From: Lutraria lutraria
Taxonomy: Eukaryota; Mollusca; Bivalvia; Venerida; Mactridae
Length of the DNA stretch: 64,000 bases
NCBI GenBank assembly: GCA_964023205.1
Contig: OZ026848.1
Span: 5,384,501 to 5,448,500 of the forward strand
Direction: 5' to 3'
The stretch's first letter is position 1, and each line of letters begins with the position of its first letter. Position numbers and translations under genes: made by a program. Positions 25,490 through 62,220 of this stretch are shown piece by piece. The notes beneath the pieces are model-generated. The model was given only the letters and a program-made list of their open reading frames with translations. It ran no database searches and was not told where the DNA came from.

Positions 25490-26608
25490 CTAGGCCAAAC
25501 TTATAACTGTGCAGTTCTATAAATTCCAATATCTCCGGAATTATTTAAGCAAGATCCTTGACATTTTCAGGAATGATAGAAGAAAGATGTACAAACAATA
25601 TGCATTTTAATTCATTGATCTCGGATTTCATTATCACGAATAACATAAAAAATAAAAACAAAAAATGAAAAACAGAAATCACAGTTTTTCTTCATTTTAT
25701 CACATAGAATACTTGTTAGTGCACTACACATGCAGTTAGTATCGGGTATGACCCCTATTAGCCCGTATTACAGCTAGACGTCTTGCCCTCATTGACAAGA
25801 CATAATTGTTTAAGAAATGTTGCCGGATGTTGTTCCTACGAACGTCCATTCTTCTAGCAACCTAAAGTGCTAAATATCGATTAATTATCGACAAACTCAT
25901 TGCGGATTTATTACACTGCGGTAGTTTGAATGCATACAAATAAGGCAAAATACAGGGTAACAAGAGTGATATTGACAGATTTATGGCAAGAAAAATACTC
26001 AAGATATTGAAACAATAATGATTTGAATAAATATTAATTAATCTGTTCTTAACGCAATAAAGTCCATTTAAAAATAATACAGACAATCTATTGTCGAAAA
26101 GCTTCGTGAAAGATAGACGAATAAATGAGAATATGTCGGAAAAACTATTTGCCAAAATAATATTTTCTCTATTTTACATTAACGAACAATTATTTATACA
26201 GATAATGTGTAAAAATCAATAAATTCAGATCAACCGTTTGCAAGGTATTATGAAAAATGTAGACCTACCTTTAGTTTTGACACACCAGCCTGAATAAGTC
26301 TGACCGCTATACCTCTGTCGGTGATTTCTAATATACCCACTTTATGTTTTTCAGGTCAATATATGTTTGAACTACACATATATCATTTTTACATCTTTCA
26401 ATTTACGCCTGCACGTATTCCACGTGCACTTTTGTTGTTTTCTTATTGGCCGCAGTAGCGCACAGAATTATCGCGTTTTTTAAAAAATCGATATTGGATT
26501 TTATGGACATCATGTACAAGCATATATTTCTAAAATTTGGTGTAATTTCATTTACAAATAAAGAAGTGGTTTCATGTTTTCAACTGCACAGTTATAAGTT
26601 TGGCCTAG
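25490..26608. mobile_element. 1.1-kb DNA element with 27-bp terminal inverted repeats
   Basis: CTAGGCCAAACTTATAACTG at 25490 continues for 27 bp and is perfectly inverted at 26582-26608. The interior contains a minus-strand transposase-like remnant (25735-25862) and a large AT-rich filler. Internal deletion of an autonomous element is the simplest reading. Confidence 0.7.
25735..25862 (-). pseudogene. Transposase-like C-terminal remnant
   Basis: On the minus strand one frame reads ARRMDVRRNNIRQHF, LSMRARRLAVIRANRGHTRY and then stop. The ending SMRxRLxAVIxAxxGHTRY resembles the C-terminal end of Tc1-like transposase-related repeats in invertebrates. Only about 40 residues remain, and no catalytic DDE region is seen. 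Family assignment is from memory of the motif. Confidence 0.5.
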
Positions 26609-27640
26609 GGTAGCACTTATATAAAAAACACATTAAAAATAACCGACCCAGACATTTTTATCGATTTTGACAAAAAAGTTTCTTTTTTTATTCCAGCTAC
26701 TTGCATGCAATGAAATAAGATCGCTTAAGATCAGAAACCAACAGGTTTCAGAATAAATTGCTTATGTTAACGTTTTTGTAGTTTTTCTGTTTTCTTAGGA
26801 ACTCACGGCCTATAATCACGTGGTATATTGTTTGATAATGATTGATACCACAGGGCCGAGAACAATGGCAGCGCTCACGAGTTCGAAGGTATACCATATT
26901 TTTCGACTTGATTAATGTTTCGAGTTTTTATGTAGCCCATGTTCCAGCCAACAATTTTCTTAATCCATCGGTACCGTAATTTGTCCATAGACGTTGCAGA
27001 GAATTTGAAAATAATAATGAAAAAGTCTGTCCACTTCAAATTTCTTTGCATGGGTCAGTTTAACTGAACACATTGCTTTCAGACTCATTGCCGTCCGTCA
27101 CTGAGGTCGTTCAATACCGAAATGATACTTCTTAACTGAATCTTTGAAACAGATGAACTGACTAATGCTCCGGAAAATCAATTCCAGTTATTACTAGTAA
27201 TGAATTTGTTGATGAAGTAAGTCACTATGAGCTTCTTCTATTTTAATGACCGTCTGACCGAATTGTGTAAATTCTGTCAGACGATTAATTATTTAATATC
27301 ATGGTAGATTACAAAAATACAAGGTTAGTTTTAAAATAGTGTAAATGACCATGCACTTTTATTATAATAAATCACGTTAAGTAATTTAGATTAAACAGGG
27401 TTTATGGCAGATTAAATATAATTGATTTAGTTGCCAATACTATATCAGATCAAAGCGATTTGTTTAATAAGCGAATATTTTTAAATATATTTGTACTTTC
27501 AGATAATTGATTATTTAGTCGATGTGGACTTGAATTCGTTAACACTGTAAAGAAATCAGCCTTCGTAAAGGAAAAAAATAGATATATGAAATAATTTTTT
27601 TTTTAAATGCTTTAGTTTGTGTTCAATGCATTAATTCATT
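26609..27640. other. Intergenic
   Basis: AT-rich sequence containing the small inverted-repeat element at 26978-27056; nothing else recognised. Confidence 0.4.
26978..27056. repeat. Small inverted-repeat element, copy 1
   Basis: TTTGTCCATAGACGTTGCAG is followed by GAATTTGAA, then after about 20 bp TTCAAATTTCTTTGCATGGG. The arms are roughly inverted. A second copy lies at 60142-60227 with the same central AATGAAAAAGTCTGTC. Confidence 0.55.
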
Positions 27641-27733
27641 TTGTAGAGACGACCGCAACATTTCAATTATTCGTTTGTTTTTATACCAGCCTTCTAATTA
27701 GCCAATCAAATCAAATCTCACTGGCTCGCTACT

Positions 27734-27769
27734 TATAAAAAGCATGCGCTCTCGGAACATTAGTCAGTC
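27734..27769 (+). promoter_or_regulatory. Orphan TATA-box / initiator core promoter
   Basis: TATAAAA at 27734-27740 is followed by TCAGTC at 27764-27769, so the initiator A (27766) sits 32 bases after the TATA start, the expected spacing. No protein-coding frame follows. It may drive a non-coding RNA or be the promoter of an LTR element. Confidence 0.45.
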
Positions 27770-27849
27770 TGCTGGGTAACATCTTGAGTGGTAGTATCAT
27801 TAGATGGAAGGTGTGTATTAATTTCTGAGACTGATCAGTAATTTGTGGA

Positions 27850-28310
27850 GCTTAATACTCTTGATTGCGGCGAATGTACCATGATAGAAATTTTCTCCCA
27901 ATTGCTGAATTTAGTCTTAAGAGATTATAAAGACTAGAGCCTCCGGATTGCGGCGTATGTACCATGAACGAGGTTTCTATTCCCATTGCATAGATACAAC
28001 GACGTTTCTTTGTCCTTTTATATAGTTATGGTATTATTAACTTTTGTACGAGTGCATATCTGGGACTTTGGTCAGTGTGAATATGGACTAGAGCATCTCG
28101 ATTGCGGCATATGTACCATGACGGATGTCTCTACTTCCTAGTACCAGTACCGGGTCGTAGTTATCTCTTGTTTTTTCATTGTGCATTGTATTTGGTGCGT
28201 GTCCGGGACTTTGGGCAGTGTACGTAAGGGTTAGATCCTCTTGATTGCGGCATATTTACCATGATAGAGATTTCTATTCCCTAATACCAGTACCGGGTCG
28301 TGGGCAACTC
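27850..28310 (+). repeat. Four diverged repeats with GATTGCGGC...GTACCATGA
   Basis: The motif GATTGCGGCATATGTACCAT and variants occur near 27863, 27946, 28099 and 28242. The last two copies share TACCAGTACCGGGTCGT. Spacing is irregular (about 80-150 bp). They start some 100 bp downstream of the orphan core promoter. Confidence 0.6.
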
Positions 28311-28319
28311 CAACTAATG

Positions 28320-30341
28320 TTTTACTTCAAACTACATTTTAACATTTTACAAACGTCTTTGTGTCTATTGAACATACGAGTGTCGTACTTACCATTGATT
28401 CATAAATTGATTTTGTGCATGTAAATATATAGTGCTTATTTATGTTTAGTTAGACAATCATACGGACAAAGTAGTCCCCGAGGAAAATTGATATATGTTC
28501 ATGAACATTGTATTTGTTCAATTGTTTAATTCAATATGTTGTTTATAAAGCCGTTCTTCATATTTGAGGCCATAGTCGCTCGGCATACGACTTGAAACAC
28601 GTTACAACACTAAGTAATTTTATTAACAACGTTTACAGATTGTTAGAATATTTAACGTATTTTTTCGTGTCAAGTACATTTGTATTGTCATACATTTAAC
28701 ACGTAAACTGATTTTTTTATGTTATAAGTTAGCATTGGTCTCCATAATTTGTACTACACAGCCAACCATAGCGCCTACCTTCGAATACCAATTTCTTGAA
28801 CCTATTCATTTATACTTGGAAGACGCTAAAAATAGTCAAGAAATTCCGAAATATACATGTGTAATGTTTATATTTACCGTATTAAAATATTTCGCTCAAC
28901 ATATTGTAGGTAATAAAACAATTAATTGAATATACTAAATGCTGTATGTATGACTCGTTTCTGTCATAAGAAAATGAATACCATCAAGGAGTAGAGTGCT
29001 CTATGATCCGTAATAGAATTATGAAGCGTTACCATTGTGGTATTTTATATTCATACATATCGGCTAATTATTATTTTTAAAGAAAATAACAGAAACCAGA
29101 CAAATAAAACATATAACTCATCTCTACAGATTACTTACCATTACAGAAATATATTCTCACTGTATTCAGAAGATTGGTGTTTGCGAATGTGTCATTAGGC
29201 ACCTTGGTAAAACTGATGACGTTCTGTTTTACAAAATTGTTCAGGTTTCGGATGGTATTCACCCTTAAAGCAGTTATTGGATTGTGACAAGTAGACATAT
29301 ACTATAGCCACAGATTGTCCTTGCAATAAGGTATGTGTTAAACAAAAGAATATGCTTTCTTTCCCTTATGCAAAACAACAACATCTATACGTTTTTGCAT
29401 GGTCTATTTTGGAGTAACAAGTAAAACTGACTTTTTGTAAAAGTTTATTTGTCACTTCAATCAACATTTAATCTCAATAAAAACAAAGAAACAAAGAAAC
29501 AAACAAACAAACAAATTAAACATATCTGTATGAACGTAACGCTGTTTTAGTGCCAAGAATGAATTAAAAATCAAACATGCTGCTATAAATACATCTCTTA
29601 GACAAATACGTTTCATAAGACAAATACTTTATTTAGAATTATAATTACTAGACAAGCGATAAGTTTGTTTTTTACATCGAAAAATCACTAAAAAGACAGA
29701 TACATACACAATACATAAAAAATTAACAAAACAAGTGAAAACCTAAGTCTTTGAATGTCATTAATTCATGAAAGTTAAACTCCGATTAATAATTTAATAG
29801 TATTCTCCTATGATATGATGCGAAAATTGTATGTTATTAAGTTGTAAGTGTGACGAAGATACAACTGATGTAAAACTAATTACACATAAGTATGACGTAC
29901 AGATCAAATAATTCGTATTACAGCCACGTGTGAGATTCCATGTAATTCGTGTGTCAAAACTATGTTTGCATCGAAATTGTTCAGCGGACAATCACGTAAT
30001 TTCTGGACACTGGGCTCGAAACAGAATACGTAAGCACTGGAGAGTTAATTGACACTAAACGAGTGACGAAATTAAGGTTAATCCCTTCGTGTCAATTACC
30101 TAACAGTTCTACCGATACTGGCGCATCGACAGTCCATTACGAAATATAAGTTTGATAAAAAAATTACGCTTGAATTAGATTGATTTTCTGCTTATTGCAG
30201 AAAGCCATTACACTCTTCTTTTTCGTTCTGTTCTAGAGGTACTAGTAGTGTCGGATATGAGTAAACATTGTTCAAAATGATATTAATGTTCGTTGCCAGT
30301 TAGACGTCAGATATCTAATTTCGTTGAATGGGATGTTTTGG
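28320..30341. other. Intergenic / probable 3'UTR of the EGF gene
   Basis: It is AT-rich with an (AAAC)n-like microsatellite at about 29484-29520. The part adjacent to 30342 should be the 3'UTR of the EGF gene; its end is unknown. Confidence 0.45.
29628..29633 (-). promoter_or_regulatory. Possible polyadenylation signal for the EGF gene
   Basis: AATAAA on the minus strand lies 709 nt past the stop. An ATTAAA variant at 29793-29798 is closer. Both are only candidates in AT-rich DNA. Confidence 0.2.
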
Positions 30342-55249
<24,908 letters not shown>

Positions 55250-57240
55250 CTGAAAGCGATTCAAAATAATATTCAGCCATTTACATCAATTAGTAAACAA
55301 ACAAAAATCTTATGCCAATCATTTTCAAGGCTGTCTGCTATTATATCCTGAGAATTTTCAAGCAAATATGTTTAAGAAAAACTATATATTTTTTTATAAG
55401 TAGTTGTGAACAAATTTTACAAGAATATATTACAATAATTTTTAATATAGACATGATAATTTATCATGATGTACCATTTTATTTTTACACCGAATTCTTA
55501 ATAATAATATTTATAATAATAAAAGATAAATTTATTAATGCTATTACCAATGCGTGGTATTCCTATGGCGTCAAAATGAAACTGATTAACAACCTAATGA
55601 AATTGACCGTCGTCAATCAAGTTCATAACCCATTAGGCCATCCTTTAAAAAGGTTTGTTTTTAGGTACATGACACAAGATTTTAAGAGTAAATAAATAGA
55701 TAGGCATTTTTTGTTGAAATTATAGTATTGCAATAAAAACGAAAACTAGGAATAAAGAAGTGTTTTGCCCCATTCTCTAAAATAATTTGTGTATTTTTAA
55801 TGCATCGGTCGCTAACTGCAAAATCATGATTTTTAATGATGGCCTTAAGAAGTTAGACAGTTTGGATAACATCCAGATTTTTATTTAAACCCGTCTTAAA
55901 CTAGAAAACTAATTACTTGTATTAAAAGTTTTTAATGTAAAGAACAAAACGGTCAAATGTTGTATAAATAATCTTATAACACTGCCAAAAGAATTACATT
56001 ACCCTGAATGTTGGTTTATTTACCCATTATTACAGTATTGTGTACAAGAAACCTTCATTTAAATAGGTAAACGAAGGTCACCGAAGGAGATAAAAGAGGG
56101 GCCTTCATGCGATAATGGCCCTTATTCAGTAGACTAAGTAGTTAATTCGTTATATCAATGAACTTGAGCAAAATATCGTTGTTGTTTTTCTAAATCGCAT
56201 ATTTTTATACTAACTTAAAGATATAATTCACCAGGGCAGCAATGGGTACCCCAAATGTCCGTAACTCTCGAATCCATCTTGAGATTCGCGGGTACGGATC
56301 CAAATTTTGTAATTCAGATTGGATACTAGAAAGAACTACAACTCCTTCTTCAGGATATTACATTTCCTCAGTTACTGAAGATAATGTTATAGCGCTGATT
56401 CTAAAATATGATAATTTACCAGTGACATAAATAAATGTATGATTTAAAGTTTTAGAACTATGTATATTGGTTTTTGGCTTAATGGTGGAGGATTTAGACA
56501 AGGGCGGGCACTGTGATAATGGATCTAAAGACATCAACTGTACCTGTCTGTACTACATTATTTGGCAACGTATTACATTGTCTTATTGTTTTGGGATAAA
56601 ACTATACTTTGTACGAGTCTTTTGAGGAACATATGTGTCTAAAATTGTATTCAGAACCACACCCCTGTCTCGTTCTACTACTAGTATCTGATGGAATTAG
56701 TACATATTAATCTTCATGTTTAATGGCCACAACAGAAAGTAAAATTTGAAGAAAAATTATCAAGCATGCCCTTGGTCTACAGATTTCAAGAGTTGGCCAA
56801 TTTAGATCGTATAACATATATATCAGAAACCGAGATTGTGTTGTGAAAACGATTTGTAACAAATGTTCAACTTATTGTGGTTTTTCTCATTGTGCTAATT
56901 TATTAATCGTTAACAATTCATAAAACATTCGGTATTTATTGCTTGAACTGTGATTATTTCATTTTTCTTAATATTGATGGGAATAAAGCTTAAATTGTCT
57001 CGAGTTTTGTGAATATTTAATTATTTGTGCATACATGTATTTATTTTGATTAACAAATGACATGTTGTTGATTGAATATTTAGACTCGTATACAATTGAT
57101 TTTGTTATAAAGTAAAAAGATGAATACAGTTATTCAACTTACCCTATATACTTATCTTGTAATCGGTTCTGATCCGTAACATTTGTATTCGATTGAGTCC
57201 TAACCGGAAAAATGGATTCGTTACGGCCCTAATTATTTGA
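55250..57240. other. Upstream region of the EGF gene; no confident gene
   Basis: It should contain the promoter and a non-coding first exon of the EGF gene, but no TATA/initiator pair stands out. A + strand open frame of 127 codons (55312-55695) and a 62-codon frame (56242-56430) have no recognisable domain. The rest is AT-rich. Confidence 0.4.
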
Positions 57241-57245
57241 ATTTC

Positions 57246-57328
57246 GAAAACCGATACGGGATTCATGTTTTTACCGTGATACTGGGTTAAAGTATCACGG
57301 TAAAAACATGATTCGCGTATCGGTTTTC
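57246..57328. repeat. Near-perfect 83-bp palindrome
   Basis: The 38-nt arm beginning GAAAACCGATACGGGATTCA (57246-57283) is inverted at 57291-57328 with two mismatches around a seven-base loop (GGGTTAA). A further ACCGTGATAC motif follows at about 57345. Confidence 0.85.
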
Positions 57329-57436
57329 CTCGAAATCGCGGTACCGTGATACATGCACTGGGTATCGATTTCCCCAGTATCGCGGTAGGTACATTAATTG
57401 CATATTAGGAATCTAGATACGTGGGAATATTCGCGG

Positions 57437-57640
57437 TTGAGCAGTAATCGTCTGACTAGTGATCGCCAGACCCATACCGCTATAAGTTCGAATCGATCCT
57501 GACCGGACAAACTTGCGAACCAGCGATCCTGTGACAGCATTGGTGGTTCTACTTAGGTGTATATCTTGGGTCTTCCGCCACTGTTAAAGTCTGAAAAGTG
57601 CCAAATGACCCTGACGTTTAACCACTGTGAAAAAGATCTA
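57437..57640 (+). repeat. SINE-like element, family B
   Basis: A tRNA-like head (GAGCAGTAATCGTCTGACTA ... AAGTTCGAATCGATCC) is followed by GTGGTTCTACTTAGGTGTAT and CTTCCGCCACTGTTAAAGTC. The body matches 18190-18310. Confidence 0.6.
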
Positions 57641-59440
57641 GATACGTATTGTAGCCAAGTGCGCATGTGTAAAGAAACTCCAGGGCTTATGTTAGTCGTT
57701 GACATTGCTCAAGTCGAATACATATAAAGTTTAATCCTATCGACATTGTTTTCGATTTAAGAAATATGTTAATCATCCTTATTTTAATGCTTTACTTTAT
57801 TTTTAATTCACGGTCACAGAATTATCGAAAATCTTGTCCAAATTGTGTAAGCGTCTATTAATAATAATACGACATATATGGAACTGTTACAAATTCTTTA
57901 CTTAACTCGGATTAAGATTGAAAGCAAATGAGATTATAAGAGTTTTAATTATTATTAAACACTATGAATAATGAATCATTTCACGTTTAGCTTGCACCTT
58001 TTGTACGGCTGTTAACTTAGGTATGTTACATTTAAAAACGTTTGAAACATATGATTTCTCTAGTTTTTACGCTGACTTTTATGACGTATTTGACGTTGGG
58101 CATCTCATGTACCGCGGTTTATTTTCAACATTTTTGTTGCGAAATCATAACTTTACAAACAGAAAAAATACAGTAAAATAACCCGAAACGAAAATATCAC
58201 TTTACAACTGCGTTTCAAATATGATTTAGTGAAATATAAAGTATGTAGTGTACTTGTAACCCGGCGTCAGGGTTCGCGACAGGTCATAACATTCTTTGAA
58301 GAAATTGACAAAAAAGTTATTTTCCTCAGTGTAAAGATGTTGTCGCTTTAAATTGTCGGCTCCATGTTGAAGGGTATGTTAGTACTGATTAGAATACAGT
58401 ACAGAGAAACTGGTCAGACGAATCGGCCGCCGTATAACCGGAATCTTACCGAAAAAAAAACGGCATTGAAATGTTTGAAAAAAAATCAATGAGCATAAAC
58501 AATAGCTCTGAATATTATACAATACATCTAAACCTTCGTTAGGTCGAGGTCGTGCTTTCGGTGACCTGATTGGTCCAATTTAGGTGCACGAGGAATTTTT
58601 GTCCGATTTATTGATTGTTAGATAAAAGACCGAATAATTGTTTAATTGTTTAATACTTCTTAATCTAGAAGCTAGAATACTTATAAGTCTAATCCCTTGT
58701 TTGACCGTTTTGTATTACTGGTATTTTGGCGGGTATTCTATTTATTTTCACCGATTTAAAGCACCTGCGTAATCTTCATATTGTGGTTGTAATGTATGTA
58801 ACGATGTGCGAGGAAGGTCAGAGAAGTTCAAGGACGATTGTTATACAAGTACGTCCGTGTATATTTCGTTTTTTTATAATCAATGTATATACAAGTTATT
58901 CAAATGTTTAGCACTGGTTTGTAGTCAGGCATACTCTTTCCATTGTTTTAGTTGATTTAACGCCATTTCTCAAAGATATTTCAGTTATATATGGCGACCA
59001 GTTCACCTAGAACCACTTTACCAAATCGTAACAACTCGGTCATTTCCGCAGCTGAGAAATGCGCCTCGTGCATAAGTGTAGGGTTACAAATTTTGGTTAT
59101 TTCGGTATCCGGTAATTACGTTTTAAATACTAGGTACTCGTTTTCATAGAATTTCAGACCTTTAAATGTGTTTATCGTTCGCGAATGAATAAATCGACAT
59201 CATATTCCATTTGGAAGAGAAACAGGTTGTTGCAATCGTTGGACTCCTAGGGTCAGCCATGGTGGAAAGTAAATCGTGCAAAATCGTACAAAATGGTGGC
59301 CTGCCTATCATGTCCGAGGCACTTTCTTTAGATGAGTTCCTAATGCCCATCTCCATTGACAGCATTCCAGCCAATAGTAACGTACCGTTCTGAAGCAGCC
59401 AGCAATTTCTCCATTTTTGCCGTCAAATGTTTATAGAAAG
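57641..59440. other. Intergenic
   Basis: AT-rich with no recognisable gene. Frames near 59162-59393 are open on both strands and GC-richer but match nothing I know. Confidence 0.4.
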
Positions 59441-59462
59441 GTATAACCTTTCGCGGCTGGGA

Positions 59463-59533
59463 TTCGAGGCCAAATCGCCGAGTTATATATGTACAGGTCC
59501 AACGCACTAACCACTTGACTATGGCCGCGGCTT
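59463..59533 (-). repeat. tRNA-like SINE head
   Basis: On the minus strand it reads CCGCGGCCATAGTCAAGTGG TTAGTGCGTTGGACCTG and ends GCCTCGAATCCCAGCCGCG, giving box A, box B and pairing ends of a tRNA-like fold. The anticodon arm is not clean, so a real tRNA gene is unlikely. Confidence 0.5.
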
Positions 59534-59817
59534 CAGATAATCGGGAGTCACTCCTCTACTGTGTGGCGTTATCATTGTAGTATAAATGAACCGCATTATT
59601 TGGGAGCTAAAAAATAAAGCATTTTAGTACAAAAGTTCGACTATTGTTCCTTATATTCAAAATAATAATGATAATAGTGCCGCCATAAATTTCAAATCAA
59701 ATATAATTATTCATAATTCTGTCCAATATGTTCTCGCTACCCTCATTCCTTTCGTAAATGTACCGTTTAATTGTGATCAATTCTTTAAATGCGTTCAAAG
59801 GTTTGTTGACCTCCCCA

Positions 59818-59843
59818 CCTCTCTCTCTCTCTATCTCTCTCTG
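59818..59843. repeat. (CT)n microsatellite
   Basis: CTCTCTCTCTCT ATCTCTCTCTCT, interrupted once. Confidence 0.8.
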
Positions 59844-59914
59844 ATAAGTACCTTCATTTGCAAAATATAAATGGTTACTTGTACAGATACTATGTTTAAT
59901 ATTTGTGCCAACTA

Positions 59915-59972
59915 CAGGCCGCTAGGACGCCAGGCCGCCAACGTTACGCTGCCAGGCCGCTAGGCCGCCAGC
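59915..59972. repeat. GC-rich short repeat (CAGGCCGCYAGGMCGC)
   Basis: Four imperfect copies of CAGGCCGC with alternating CTAGG and CCAAC fill 58 bp of otherwise AT-rich sequence. Confidence 0.65.
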
Positions 59973-60141
59973 TTCACAAATACACGATATAATTGCCATC
60001 ATATGAACACAAGGTATAGTCTATTTTTCAATGAATGATTCAGTTTATATAACTTTATAACATTTCCAAAAGCAACGACATAATTGTTCTGTGGTTGTGA
60101 ATGACACAATGAACATACGAAAGGGATTCATAAACTGTCGT

Positions 60142-60227
60142 AGTTTGTCCATAGACTATGCAGAGATATTTGAAAAAAAATTAATGAAAAAGTCTGTCAT
60201 CTTCAAATTTCTCTGCATGGTCTACGT
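60142..60227. repeat. Small inverted-repeat element, copy 2
   Basis: TTTGTCCATAGACTATGCAG AGATATTTGAA ... CTTCAAATTTCTCTGCATGG TCTA. The arms pair well and the centre AATGAAAAAGTCTGTC matches the copy at 26978-27056. Confidence 0.6.
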
Positions 60228-60680
60228 ACATACGTACATACACACTTAGTCTACGGATGCAACAATGTTGAATTAGGTACCGATGGATTCGGAAAACTGC
60301 AAGCTGGAACATGGGCTACATGGAAAACTCCGAACATTTAAACTTGCGACGAAAAATGCGAACTCATGGGCGCCGTCATTGTGGTATCAAATCATATATC
60401 ACGTGATTATAGACCTTATAATTCAAGGGACATCAATACCAATATATATTCCAATGATTTTGTGAGAATTGTTCCCCTTGAAGACAATCCATAAATAATT
60501 TAGGTCCGCTGTAATATCATAATTATGTTTATACTAAACTTGCATAAGAAAAGATATCAAATCGCTAAAATATTTTGGATCGTTTAATCTCGTGAGTTGG
60601 TCGCTTAACTGCAATCAACATGTCTAAGAATTGCGTAACATTACATGTTTTCTTTAAGTTTTTCAAGCATGTGTGATGAT

Positions 60681-60912
60681 TTGTTTGTTTGTTTATATCG
60701 AGCTGTACGCCCCTTTTTCAGAGTCATATGAGACGGATAGTTCACCTAATCATCGCTCCTGGGATGAACCTGTACTAGAATCCCACCCCCCGTAAGCAAC
60801 TGCCTATACTTTCCCACATTAAGAGAGTGGTCGCTAGCTGGGCCCGAACCCACGATCCTCTGTCAGTGAGAGGTTAGTGTGATTTGAAGTCAGCGACCAT
60901 GGTGGCGGGTCT
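60681..60912 (-). repeat. tRNA-derived SINE, family A, full-length copy
   Basis: On the minus strand it runs from GACCCGCCACCATGGTCGCT through GACTTCAAATCAC and a good box B (GTGGGTTCGGGCCC) to TGAAAAAGGGGCGTACAGCT and an AAAC-rich tail. It is the best preserved copy of the family seen at 2991-3250. Confidence 0.72.
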
Positions 60913-60965
60913 CTTGATGATGATGTTGATATTGATAATGATGTTGATAATGATAATGATGTTAA
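60913..60965. repeat. (GAT)n-like microsatellite
   Basis: GATGATGATGTTGATATTGA TAATGATGTTGATAATGATA, adjoining the head of the SINE at 60681-60912. Confidence 0.7.
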
Positions 60966-61113
60966 AGCATTCATTCTTGAAAGCGACGTTATAGTAAGAA
61001 GTACAATTTCACGGCACATATTGCAAGACACGCACTGCCTAAATTCTGCGATTTCTGTAATGAAGGCGTTACTACGAAATCCTGTCAGTGCCATGTTAAT
61101 TGTCGTCAACTAA

Positions 61114-61258
61114 CCTCCAAACGCGACGCACGACAACGCGACAACCGGGTACGACGCTCGACAATGCGAAGTGACATCAAGACATTTTGACAAATACGTA
61201 TCGCATTGTACTCCGTCGTATCGCGCGTCGTATCGTGTTGTTTTGTGTCGCGTTTGGG
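61114..61258. mobile_element. CG-rich inverted-repeat element
   Basis: CCAAACGCGACGCACGACAA near 61117 is roughly inverted at the right end (TTGTGTCGCGTTTGG, ending about 61257). The interior is full of CGACGC and CGTCGTATCGC motifs. It is about 145 bp and MITE-like. Confidence 0.6.
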
Positions 61259-61273
61259 GGGGGGGGGGGGGGG
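61256..61273. repeat. Run of 18 G
   Basis: An uninterrupted G18 abuts the right end of the CG-rich inverted element. Such runs are prone to length change and assembly error. Confidence 0.85.
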
Positions 61274-62040
61274 CTACGGACAGGATTCCGTACGTTACAG
61301 CAAAGTTCTAAATCACTGAATGTATAATTGAACAGAGTTCATAGCAGATGTACTTCGAAGGAAAAAATCAGTCTGTGATTGACAGGGGATCCAATTCCTT
61401 CTTGTGCCTAATTACTTGACCGTACAGTATGTAGCATAGTCGTCCAATACTTGAGTTGTAGCGAATTGAATAAGAAAATCTCTGTATTAATATATCATCT
61501 GGATTCACTGCAGAAAGCTATAGTACTTGAATTAGAAATAAGTGACGACTCAATTACCAATTTTTGGAGCAAATCTCGAGGATATTTCAGATATATAATA
61601 CTGCGACTACTACTGTATTGATTATATACACTGGTTGGCCATTAATAAAGAAACAAAGATACTTAATGACAATAGCAAATACATGGCATTGAGTACATTT
61701 CCGGAAAAAAAGCTATGTTGCAACGTACAAAATGACTAAAAAATCAGCAAAAAATTCTCAATCAATTCATCCGTTGTACTATTCGTGTTTTGCAATTAAG
61801 TTTACAAATTAATTTGATTTATGTCTTTTTTTCCCTTTTTACAACTTATCTATTTTCATGTGTCTAAATTTACGTCCGTTATATACATGTACGTACTTTA
61901 ATCAGTACAATTATTGAGACGTTGTTAATGAATCAACTTGTCGTGTCCAATACGAAATATGATAATAATTTGTTAACAAACTACATCATGATTACGTAAA
62001 ACCACGCTGACTGTGGATTACTCACACATCTATATATGTA

Positions 62041-62218
62041 CAGTCAAACCTTTAAACAAAGGCCACCATTTGGGAAGACGAAATGTGGCCTTTAACGACA
62101 GGTGACCTTTATTCGGAGGTCATTTTGTTCTAAATAAGCAATGACCTTTTTGTTTTTCAAAAATGTCCTTCACAGGGTGGCTCATATTACGAGGTGGCCG
62201 CTAACACAGGTTTGATTG
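62041..62218. mobile_element. MITE 'CAGTCAAAC', copy 4
   Basis: It begins CAGTCAAACCTTTAAACAAA and ends ACACAGGTTTGATTG, with TA on both sides (62039-62040 and 62219-62220). At 178 bp it equals copy 2 in length. Confidence 0.72.
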
Positions 62219-62220
62219 TA

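Noticed and set aside
25862..26155. 97-codon hydrophobic minus-strand frame
   Set aside because: Low-complexity AT-rich interior of a non-autonomous element. Hydrophobicity reflects base composition.
56242..56430. 62-codon frame after a CACCAG acceptor-like site
   Set aside because: Codon use looks plausible, but there is no domain, no partner exon and no donor; not supportable as a gene.
59162..59393. Overlapping open frames on both strands
   Set aside because: GC-richer and open both ways, but neither peptide is recognisable and no splice context was found.
59463..59533. Possible genuine tRNA gene
   Set aside because: Boxes A and B are present but the arms do not fold cleanly and similar heads recur elsewhere, so it is a SINE head.
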